Shown: positions 57,101 to 64,000 of the stretch, piece by piece
How the letters are laid out: each line of letters starts with the position of its first letter
How positions within the stretch are numbered: the first letter of the stretch is position 1
Assembly (NCBI GenBank): GCA_022843805.1
Contig: JALHMY010000004.1
Location: 106,162 to 170,161, forward strand
Origin: Fuerstiella sp.
GTDB lineage: Bacteria; Planctomycetota; Planctomycetia; Planctomycetales; Planctomycetaceae
Direction of reading: 5' to 3'
DNA length: 64,000 bases
Made by a program: the position numbers and the translations under genes
Notes under the pieces: generated by a model
What the model saw: only the letters and a program-made list of their open reading frames with translations
What the model was told of the DNA's origin: nothing
Database searches by the model: none

Positions 57101-57326
57101 CCTTTCGGCTGTGCTCATCAGCCCCGTGGCAGGCGAGACATTTGTTGCTGAGAATCGGCCGAACATCTCGCAGAAAGTCGGGCGAATCCTGAGCAACAGC
57201 CTGCCCGTCGATTCCACGACAACAGACGATGACAAACAGCAACAGGCATTGCCCGGCAGAATTTCGCCAGACAGAAAACAAAGGGCTGTTAAGCCCAAAA
57301 TTTGAAAAATCCATAGCAGTCATCAT
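54123..57326 (-). CDS. DUF1549/DUF1553 exported protein with planctomycete cytochrome c domain
   Basis: This 1067-residue protein has a leader ([20 protein letters not shown]). A planctomycete cytochrome c (PSCyt1) domain carries C63-X2-C66-H67 (KCLACHGAD). DUF1549 follows ([40 protein letters not shown]) and contains a second haem-type motif C352-X2-C355-H356 ([20 protein letters not shown]). A beta-rich central region of about 250 residues is concanavalin-like, and DUF1553 closes the protein ([47 protein letters not shown]). It is likely exported and electron-carrying. It is directly upstream of the DUF1501 gene, so the two should be co-transcribed. Confidence 0.92.
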   Translation of the reverse strand: [1067 protein letters not shown]

Positions 57327-57503
57327 TTACAAATTATTCCAAAACGGCTTCCGCCACACAGGACGAGATATGACAATCTGAAACCGGTCAAATGATTGTC
57401 CCAACCTTTTTCTTTATTGTAAGGCACAACCGGAAAAAACAGGTGTCACCCGACAGTTTCTGAAGCCGCCACCGCCTCGGCGACATCCCGCGATGCAGCC
57501 GTG

Positions 57504-60152
57504 TCATGGTGCGAGCGTCGGTGAACCGGCAGCAATATTCGGCTGCAGAGTCCGCAGGAAAAACTGGATTCTGCGACGTGATCCCCAGGGCGTCTCACAG
57601 GCGCCGTGCCCTGCACCGGGTATCACCACAAAATCAAAATCCCTGTCAGCCGCCATGAGTTTACTGGCCACCTGCGAAGTGGAGGCCGGATCGACGTTGC
57701 GGTCAAGTTCCCCCACGACAAGCATCAGCTGGCCTTTCAGAAGTCCCGCGTTTTCCATATTGGAATTGACTGTGTAATGATCTCCAGGCTGGGGCAGCCC
57801 CAGCCATTGTTCATTCCACCAGATTTTATCCATGCGGTTATCATGACAGCCACAGTCAGCCACTGCTGCTGAATAGAAGTCGTTGTGCCACAGCAGAGCG
57901 GCCATGGCGTTTTGCCCGCCAGCTGATCCGCCGTAAATCCCCACTCGACTGATATCCATCTGCGGAAATCTGACAGCCGCAGCTCGGATCCATGCAATTC
58001 GATCAGGGAATCCTGCATCCTTCAGATTGCGGTAACAGATGTCATGAAACGCCTTTGATCGCCATGCCGTACCCATCCCGTCAATTTGTACAACGATAAA
58101 GCCGTTGTCAGCCAGATTCTTACAGCGATACTCGGCCTGAAATGCCTTGGGCACATGAAAGTTATGCGGACCCGCGTAGATATTCTCGATCACCGGATAA
58201 ACTGACTTGTCATCAAAGTCCTTTGGCCGATGAATGATTCCCCAGATGTCCGTCTGACCATCACGTCCTTTGGCCACAAAACGTTCAGGAAAGCGTCCCC
58301 GCTCCTGAAGAACCTCACTCGCATCCGCAGACTCCAGTCTGCAGATCAGACTGCCATCGCTGGCCCTTCTCAGGTCTGTGACCGGTGGAAGATCAACCCG
58401 GGACCAGCGATCAAGAAAAACGGAGGAATCCGGTGACCACTCGATCCGATGCGTGCCGTCTCCATCCGTCAGAATTGTCATCCCGGTGCCATCCAGGTTA
58501 ACTCGACAGAAGTGTTCATGATAAGGATCCTGATCGGATCGTATGCCCACAGCATAGAACCAGACCTGACCTGCGGTTTCGTCAATCCGGTCGATTCGGC
58601 GGACGTTCCATGTACCCTGCGTAACGGCATTCATCACATCGGCTGTTTCAGTATTGTACTGGTACAAATGATTCCATCCGGACCGTTCACTGGCCCAAAG
58701 CAGCTGATTGTCCCTGAGCCACCTCAATTCAAATTTTCCATCTGACGAATAATGAATAAACGTCGAGCTGACTTCTTCCACGATCGGCCGTATCTGTCCG
58801 GTTTCTGCGATCACTTCCAAAACTCGCATTGCCTGATGGCCTCGCTCGTTATAGAGCAGCCAGAATCGACCACTGTCGGCACTCCATCGCAGAAACTCCA
58901 TCGACCATGGATTCGGACACAGAGCACTGGAAACAGGAACTTCCCGATTCAGGACAACATCGAACAGCCTGGGTCGCTGAATGGGGATGACGTCTCCGGC
59001 CTTCAGGTACGGATAGGAATGAAGTTTCGGCTGCAACTGATCAGCAGGCGAAGATTCCACATAGGAGACTCTGCGTTCATCCGCGGGCGTTGTCTGCCAT
59101 GCCATCACGAAACGCGAATCGGGCGACCAGAACGCTTCCGGCACCTGTTCAGGATATTCCGGGTGGTCATAGTCAAGGTTAATCAGCCGTGCTCGTGAGG
59201 AATCCCGGCGAAACGTGTTCTGATCGCCTGCATCTGTACTGAGTGCAAGTTCCTTCAGGTTGTCGGAACCGGTGGCCGATCGAATCCACAGGTTGTGTTC
59301 ACGAACAAATGCCTCCAGTTTTCCATCCGGAGAAATCACCGGCTCAGACAGTTCTTTCTGATTGCTTCGACGACGATTTCTTCTACCCCGCCCGATTCGA
59401 TTTCCTTCATCGCGGACAGATTCCGCGGCAGCCGTGTTGAGGACCACACGAGTTTCTCCGGACTGCGCTTCCACACAGGCGAACGATGTTCCGTCCGCTC
59501 TTTTGAACATCCAGACGTGCGAAACAAAAGTGTGCTGGTGACGAGTTGCACCGGCGGCAACAACTCCATAACTGTGTTCCACGCCGCCAGTATCAATCCA
59601 CCAGAGCGATACTTCTTCAGAGAATTCGTTTACAACAATCAGTTGTGTGTCTGTGGAGGAGTTGCCTGAATTCCGCTGAGGCATAAACAGTGGCGGATTT
59701 TCGCCAGCCTCTGCCGCGCCGCTGCGTGTGAGTACTCCCGACTGCGCGTCCAATACAAAGGTACCCTCGGGCCCCTGCAGACTGACTTTCAAAATCGAAT
59801 CGGAATCCGCTTGCATTTCGAATTCCAGCGTTTCAACAGGAAGCTGTTCCGGAACAACGGGCTTCTCAAGCAGTTTCGAAAGCTTTGCCGCGACGTCTGC
59901 ATGATCAAACGCTGGGTCACGCTGCCCCGTTTTGATATCCACGGCAATAAATTCTTTCGCACCATCGCTAAGGTCCACTCGGTACCAGAAGTGGCTGCCG
60001 CCAGAAAACCACTTCGGTTCTACCCGATCGCGATAAATCCGTGGACGTTCTGCAGCTGTGCAGGATGCAGGAGTGCCAATGTCATCAGGAAGACCGACCA
60101 GCAGCCACAATGACAGGAACGGAAAGACTGCTGCACTTTGTCGAGATTGCAT
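57504..60152 (-). CDS. S9-family prolyl oligopeptidase/DPP-IV-like serine peptidase
   Basis: From ATG 60152 (others at 60161 and 60212) the protein is 882 residues with a leader (AAVFPFLSLWLLVGLP). An N-terminal beta-propeller of the DPP-IV type spans about 230-580 (EPVISPDGKLEAFVREHNLW, PEAFWSPDSRFVMAWQT). The C-terminal alpha/beta hydrolase domain has the nucleophile in GIYGGSAGGQNAM (Ser743 in this numbering), Asp in VVGELDRNVDPAS and His in VIPGAGHGACE, a complete triad. It cleaves short peptides, probably after Pro or Ala, outside the cytoplasm. It lies between the SecA paralogue and the DUF1553 gene on the same strand. Confidence 0.9.
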   Translation of the reverse strand: MQSRQSAAVFPFLSLWLLVGLPDDIGTPASCTAAERPRIYRDRVEPKWFSGGSHFWYRVDLSDGAKEFIAVDIKTGQRDPAFDHADVAAKLSKLLEKPVVPEQLPVETLEFEMQADSDSILKVSLQGPEGTFVLDAQSGVLTRSGAAEAGENPPLFMPQRNSGNSSTDTQLIVVNEFSEEVSLWWIDTGGVEHSYGVVAAGATRHQHTFVSHVWMFKRADGTSFACVEAQSGETRVVLNTAAAESVRDEGNRIGRGRRNRRRSNQKELSEPVISPDGKLEAFVREHNLWIRSATGSDNLKELALSTDAGDQNTFRRDSSRARLINLDYDHPEYPEQVPEAFWSPDSRFVMAWQTTPADERRVSYVESSPADQLQPKLHSYPYLKAGDVIPIQRPRLFDVVLNREVPVSSALCPNPWSMEFLRWSADSGRFWLLYNERGHQAMRVLEVIAETGQIRPIVEEVSSTFIHYSSDGKFELRWLRDNQLLWASERSGWNHLYQYNTETADVMNAVTQGTWNVRRIDRIDETAGQVWFYAVGIRSDQDPYHEHFCRVNLDGTGMTILTDGDGTHRIEWSPDSSVFLDRWSRVDLPPVTDLRRASDGSLICRLESADASEVLQERGRFPERFVAKGRDGQTDIWGIIHRPKDFDDKSVYPVIENIYAGPHNFHVPKAFQAEYRCKNLADNGFIVVQIDGMGTAWRSKAFHDICYRNLKDAGFPDRIAWIRAAAVRFPQMDISRVGIYGGSAGGQNAMAALLWHNDFYSAAVADCGCHDNRMDKIWWNEQWLGLPQPGDHYTVNSNMENAGLLKGQLMLVVGELDRNVDPASTSQVASKLMAADRDFDFVVIPGAGHGACETPWGSRRRIQFFLRTLQPNIAAGSPTLAP

Positions 60153-60245
60153 GTTGAACATTGTTATGAAGGGTTCGGTCAGGTTTGATGACAGCGCAGC
60201 GGTACGGCGCAAGGCCGTCCGGTGAGTCCATGCTGTTTACAGACA

Positions 60246-62189
60246 TCAGGACTCTGTGAGTTCCAGATAAGGATCCAGCCCCATGTTTTCGTATTGTTCC
60301 AGACGCATTCGTTCCTGTTTGAGCAGATGTTTACGCTGTTTCCGATGAGAACGTTCCAGAAGACGCTGTACTCGACGGAAGTATCTCAGCCATGTACGAC
60401 TCAGTTCACCCTGTTTATTTGGCACCGCCGATCGCTGTTTGCGGCGAACTTCGCGAGGTTCCCGGGATCGGAGCAGTTCGTCTTCCAGTGAAAGAAAGAA
60501 CTGGTAAGAGCCCGGATCACCCTGTCGCGCCGAGCGGCCCACAAGCTGTCGGTCAATCCGCTTTGAGCTATGCAGTTCGGTGGCGATCACATGCAGTCCG
60601 CCAGCCTGCCGAACGTTTTCCGACAGAAGGATGTCAGTCCCTCGTCCGGCCATATTCGTGGCGATGGTCACGTGACCGGGATTGCCTGCCTTTTCCACAA
60701 TGGCGGCCTCCTGTTCATGGTAACGTGCATTCAGAATCTGATGGTCAATTCCAGCTTCCTGCAGTGCCGCACCGAGCGCTTCTGATGCGTCGACCGATGG
60801 CGTCCCAATCAGAATAGACCGTCCCGCCTGTATCAGGCGCCTGACGTCTTCAATGATGGCATCACGTTTCGCCTTTTGAGTAAGAAAAATGCGGCAGGAC
60901 AAGCCTTTGCGAATGCAATGGCGATTGGTTGGAATCCGAGTTACTTTCAGTTTATACGTCTTTTTGAGTTCCCCAGCAGCAGGTAATGCCGTGCCCGTCA
61001 TTCCACAAAGGTTGGAGTACTGTCGAAAAAAGCTCTGAACTGTTATTCGGGCAGCTTCGCCGGTGGCTGCAGTAATCGGCACAAGTTCTTTTGCCTCAAT
61101 CGCCTGATGAAGGCCATCCTGCCATTTTCGGCCATCCATCACTCGTCCGGTGCCTTCGTCGACGATGACAATTTTGTTGTCCACGATGACATAGTCACGA
61201 TCGCGTTCAAAAGCATGCTTGGCCGTCAGAGCTTTTTCCACCTGACTATAAATACGTTCCGTATCCATCGAACTCAGAAGTGACGGCTTGGACATCAGCA
61301 CCACTTTTCGGCAGCCCGCATCCGTCAGCCATGCGTTCCGACGTTCAGGTTCGTAAACGTAATCAGTCCGTGGTTCAAGCTGAAAGGTCGCCCGGTTGCT
61401 CCATCGGAACAGATTTACGGTGGCCGGATCATTAGGTTTAGTCAATCCAATGATCAGCGGCGTTCTGGCTTCATCGATCAGAATACTGTCGGCCTCATCA
61501 ATGAGAGCAAAATAATGGCCCCGCTGCACCGGATCTTCCGTGCTGCTCATCGTGCGAACAAATCGCCGGAGTGTTGGTCCGTCTTCAGGGCTGGCACCCT
61601 TTCTCAGTCGATCTCGCAGAAAATCGAACCCCATTTCCTTTGAAGTCCCGTACGTGATGTCGCACGCATAATTCTGGCGACGTTCGTCCGGCTGCATGGG
61701 TTCGAGAATCTTTCCGACGGTCAGCCCCAGACGTGTGTGGACGGGGCCCATATGTTCAGCATCGCGGCTTGCCAGATAATCATTCACTGTGATCACGTGA
61801 CAGCCCTGTCCGGGGAGGGCTCGCAGAAATGACGGCATGGTGGCGGTCAGAGTCTTTCCTTCGCCAGTTTGCATTTCGGCGATATGACCCTCAAAGAGGG
61901 CGATTGCCCCCATGATCTGAACCTCAAAATGCTGCATGCCTGAAGTTCGACGGGAAGATTCCCGCACAAGCGAGTACGCTTCGGGCAGCAGCTTTGACAG
62001 CGGAGTTCCTGCCTTGGCCTCCCAGCGAATTCTGCGTCCGGCAGACAGCAGTTCATCGTCTGAAAGTCCTTTCAGCCCCTCACTTCGCCGAATAATATCG
62101 CGAGCCATCGCCCGCCATCGTGACCGCCTGGCTGTCGCCGGCAGAAACCCGGACTTTGTAAGATGAAAAATTTTCCCAGGCAGGTCCAT
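60246..62189 (-). CDS. short SecA paralogue (preprotein translocase ATPase)
   Basis: This 647-residue protein carries the SecA motor: AEMQTGEGKTLTATMPSFLR (Walker A), TVNDYLASRDAEHMGPVH, CDITYGTSKEMGFDFLRDRL, LIDEADSILIDEARTPLIIG (Walker B), GMTGTALPAAGELKK, ATNMAGRGTDILLSENV and LVGRSARQGDPGSYQFFLSL. Canonical SecA has about 830-950 residues. This one stops soon after the second nucleotide-binding domain, with a basic, helical tail (RRVQRLLERSHRKQRKHLLK), and lacks the zinc-finger C-terminus for SecB and lipid binding. Residues 1-85 are also atypical. It is probably a specialised SecA2-like translocase ATPase beside a housekeeping SecA elsewhere; that is inference. Confidence 0.88.
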   Translation of the reverse strand: MDLPGKIFHLTKSGFLPATARRSRWRAMARDIIRRSEGLKGLSDDELLSAGRRIRWEAKAGTPLSKLLPEAYSLVRESSRRTSGMQHFEVQIMGAIALFEGHIAEMQTGEGKTLTATMPSFLRALPGQGCHVITVNDYLASRDAEHMGPVHTRLGLTVGKILEPMQPDERRQNYACDITYGTSKEMGFDFLRDRLRKGASPEDGPTLRRFVRTMSSTEDPVQRGHYFALIDEADSILIDEARTPLIIGLTKPNDPATVNLFRWSNRATFQLEPRTDYVYEPERRNAWLTDAGCRKVVLMSKPSLLSSMDTERIYSQVEKALTAKHAFERDRDYVIVDNKIVIVDEGTGRVMDGRKWQDGLHQAIEAKELVPITAATGEAARITVQSFFRQYSNLCGMTGTALPAAGELKKTYKLKVTRIPTNRHCIRKGLSCRIFLTQKAKRDAIIEDVRRLIQAGRSILIGTPSVDASEALGAALQEAGIDHQILNARYHEQEAAIVEKAGNPGHVTIATNMAGRGTDILLSENVRQAGGLHVIATELHSSKRIDRQLVGRSARQGDPGSYQFFLSLEDELLRSREPREVRRKQRSAVPNKQGELSRTWLRYFRRVQRLLERSHRKQRKHLLKQERMRLEQYENMGLDPYLELTES

Positions 62190-62320
62190 TTTGAGCCCAC
62201 AGCCCTCAGATTCAGAAACACGGAAAATCCTGAAACTGCGCTATCCTAACGTTCCGACAGCCATTAATGTAGACCTATCCGTCACAGAGACTGAAAACGC
62301 ATTGTATCAAGGAATTTCCT

Positions 62321-63511
62321 GTGTCATTCTTCAGCACCCTTCGTTTGGTTCCCGGCGTGATCGCCCTGATCCTGATTCCCGTTTGCTCCGAACAGCCGAT
62401 CGCCGTGGCTCAAACGGCCCCTCAGGCCGGCAACAATGAGAAAACCGTACCTCGCACCCAGCCCGACGCCCCGGAACCGGCAAAAGTAAAACCCCTGTAC
62501 CCCGGTGACCTGGCTCCGGCGATCAAAATCGCAAGCTGGGCGAAAGGCAGTCCCGTTAAGGAATTTCGAAAAGACACTGTTTATGTGGTGGAGTTCTGGG
62601 CGACCTGGTGCGGCCCATGTCGTACCAGCATGCCATATCTCAGTTCATTGCAGACAGAATACGGAAACAAGGTGCAGTTCATCGGCGTGACCGATGAAGA
62701 CCCTCAAGCGGTGAAAGAGTTTCTTTCCCAGCCAGGCAGTGATGAAAAGACATGGTCGGAAATCATCACTTACACCATTGCTCTCGATCAGAAATCTGCA
62801 ACCAGTGACGCATATATGCTGGCTGCCAACCAAAACGGTATCCCAACAGCATTCGTTGTTGGCAAGTCAGGAAAGGTGGAATGGTTCGGGCACCCAATGG
62901 AAATTGGTCAGCCGTTGAGCCAGATTGTAGCGGGCACGTGGGATCTCAAGACAGCTCGCGAAACGCATCTTGCTGCGATTCGCGAAGAAGAAGCGCTGAC
63001 GAAAGTTCTTCCAGGCCTGCGAACCGCTATGGAATCAGAAAACTATCAGGAGGCTGCGAAGATTATGAAAGGCCTGCTGAAGGAGTTTCCAAAGAGTGAG
63101 CGTTTTCAGATGGTGACTCTGCAGGTGCTGCTCGAAGGTGGACTCAAAGAAGAGGCCAACAGCCATGCGGCGATTGTCATCGAGAGTTTCCGCAACAACG
63201 CCGAAACGCTCGATCAGATCGCATGGATGATGGCCACAATGAATCCGGATGGTGGTATTGCCGATCTTGATCTGGCAACGAAAGCTGCTCTGCGTGCAGT
63301 CGAAGTCTCAAAGAATACGAACAGTTCGGCCATGGACACTCTGGCACGAGTTTACTTTGAGAAGGGCAATTTTGACGAAGCCATTTCATGGCAGAAAAAG
63401 GCCATTGCTATCTCACCGGGGAATACTCAGTTTGCCGAAACTCTAACGGGCTACGAAGCCGCTCGAGACGAAGCTAAAAAAGGCCAGGGCGACGCTCCGA
63501 AGCCACAGTAA
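62321..63511 (+). CDS. TlpA-like thioredoxin-fold protein with C-terminal TPR
   Basis: The start is GTG 62321 with AAGGAA eight bases upstream; the protein is 396 residues. A leader (LRLVPGVIALILIPVCS) is followed by a Pro-rich linker. The thioredoxin domain has VYVVEFWATWCGPCRTSMPY with C97 and C100, and NGIPTAFVVGKSGKVEWFG with the cis-Pro. Residues about 210-390 are helical repeats ending in a clear TPR (AMDTLARVYFEKGNFDEAIS). It probably acts outside the cytoplasm in disulfide reduction or cytochrome maturation, with the TPR part holding partners. It is divergent from the SecA paralogue across 131 bases. Confidence 0.9.
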   Translation: MSFFSTLRLVPGVIALILIPVCSEQPIAVAQTAPQAGNNEKTVPRTQPDAPEPAKVKPLYPGDLAPAIKIASWAKGSPVKEFRKDTVYVVEFWATWCGPCRTSMPYLSSLQTEYGNKVQFIGVTDEDPQAVKEFLSQPGSDEKTWSEIITYTIALDQKSATSDAYMLAANQNGIPTAFVVGKSGKVEWFGHPMEIGQPLSQIVAGTWDLKTARETHLAAIREEEALTKVLPGLRTAMESENYQEAAKIMKGLLKEFPKSERFQMVTLQVLLEGGLKEEANSHAAIVIESFRNNAETLDQIAWMMATMNPDGGIADLDLATKAALRAVEVSKNTNSSAMDTLARVYFEKGNFDEAISWQKKAIAISPGNTQFAETLTGYEAARDEAKKGQGDAPKPQ

Positions 63512-63534
63512 ACAGGCATTGGATCGTGTTATTC

Positions 63535-64000
63535 CACTAAATCTTCCCCTCCCACGCAAAAACCTCCCCTCCCACGCAAAAACCTCCCCTCCCGCGCAGC
63601 GCAGCGAAGTGGGAGGGGTCGGCCGCCAGGCCGGGGGAGGGCCCGCCGCGAGTTGCACAGAACGCCGTCCCGAGAACACCGGCGTCCCGCAGTTTCCCGG
63701 CCCCCTCTCGATCTCGCTGCCAATCGCTCGACCTCCCCCAGCTTCGCTGGGGGAGGAGGGCATTATAACCTCCCCTCCCGCGCAGCGAAGCGGAGTGGGA
63801 GGGGTCGGCCGTCAGGCCGGGGGAGGGCTCGCCGCGTGTTGCACAGAACGCCGTCCCAGGAACTCCCGCAACCCGCAGTTTCCCGGCCCCCTCCCCATCC
63901 TGCTGCCGCTCGCTCGACCTCCCCCAGCTTCGCTGGGGGAGGAGGTTATTATAACCTCCCCTCCCGCGCAGCGAAGCGGAGTGGGAGGGGTCGGCCGTCA
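63535..64000. repeat. G+C-rich interspersed repeat array, continues beyond window
   Basis: Same family as 43205-44040: CGCGCAGCGAAGCGGAGTGG cores at about 63770 and 63963 and a variant at about 63590. They have the same GGCCGGGGGAGGGC hairpin and CTCCCCCAGCTTCGCTGGGG element. In these copies the block after the core reads GTTGCACAGAACGCCGTCCC rather than GTTGCACTCACCGCCGTCCC, so the two arrays form subfamilies. Confidence 0.85.

Overview
The window looks like a piece of a planctomycete chromosome (order Planctomycetales; genus not assigned). The basis is gene content: two DUF1549/DUF1553 plus DUF1501 pairs, two PVC-type membrane-bound dehydrogenases with HEAT repeats and C-terminal CXXCH haem domains, a DUF1559 protein with a prepilin-type leader, and large arrays of non-coding interspersed repeats. 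No rRNA, tRNA, transposase, phage gene or CRISPR array was seen. One structural RNA is clear: RNase P RNA (rnpB) on the minus strand at 47955-48350.

Layout. 1-3.2 kb: an edge-truncated HDOD gene (minus), a small hypothetical gene, and a secreted/membrane protein gene interrupted by an in-frame stop, separated by long palindromes. 3.2-8.6 kb: a PVC dehydrogenase/cytochrome (minus), divergent from a KAP-like membrane P-loop NTPase. 8.9-15.2 kb: a plus-strand cluster of a PPC-domain protein, a DUF1549/DUF1553 cytochrome-like protein and a DUF1501 protein. Then thpR (minus) and a PhoD-like phosphatase. 17.1-19.4 kb: a tandem array with a ~616 bp period. 19.5-23.9 kb: a compact minus-strand cluster of ECF sigma factor, zinc-binding anti-sigma-like protein, MsrP, a fused MsrQ-like/flavin reductase/2Fe-2S protein, and an exported thioredoxin-fold protein. 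24-29 kb: endonuclease III, a Gfo/Idh/MocA oxidoreductase with a Tat-like leader, a soluble histidine kinase and a DUF309 protein. 29.2-34.4 kb: a 1723-residue protein joining a neutral-ceramidase-like domain, a LamG-like domain, a dehydrogenase propeller, HEAT repeats and a cytochrome c domain. 34.4-38.9 kb: a formylglycine-generating-enzyme-family lipoprotein, the DUF1559 protein, a small lipoprotein and a second repeat array. 39-43 kb: a TraB/GumN-like protein and a pair of M16 peptidase homologues with complementary active-site halves. 43.2-49 kb: a G+C-rich repeat array, a hydrolase, a protein with three tandem RidA domains, four 247-bp tandem repeats, rnpB and an FHA protein. 49-64 kb: a Ski2-like helicase, a minus-strand series (shortened SecA paralogue, S9 peptidase, DUF1549/DUF1553, DUF1501), a TlpA-like/TPR protein, and another copy of the G+C-rich array.

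How the genes relate. The clearest candidate system is the sigma/anti-sigma/MsrP/MsrQ-fusion/redoxin cluster. It reads as a self-contained repair pathway for oxidised exported proteins, with its own electron supply and its own regulator. The DUF1549/DUF1553 and DUF1501 pairs and the PVC dehydrogenases are probably exported redox or polymer-processing proteins, but their substrates cannot be read from the sequence. Functional statements rest on motifs recognised by eye; no database search was run.
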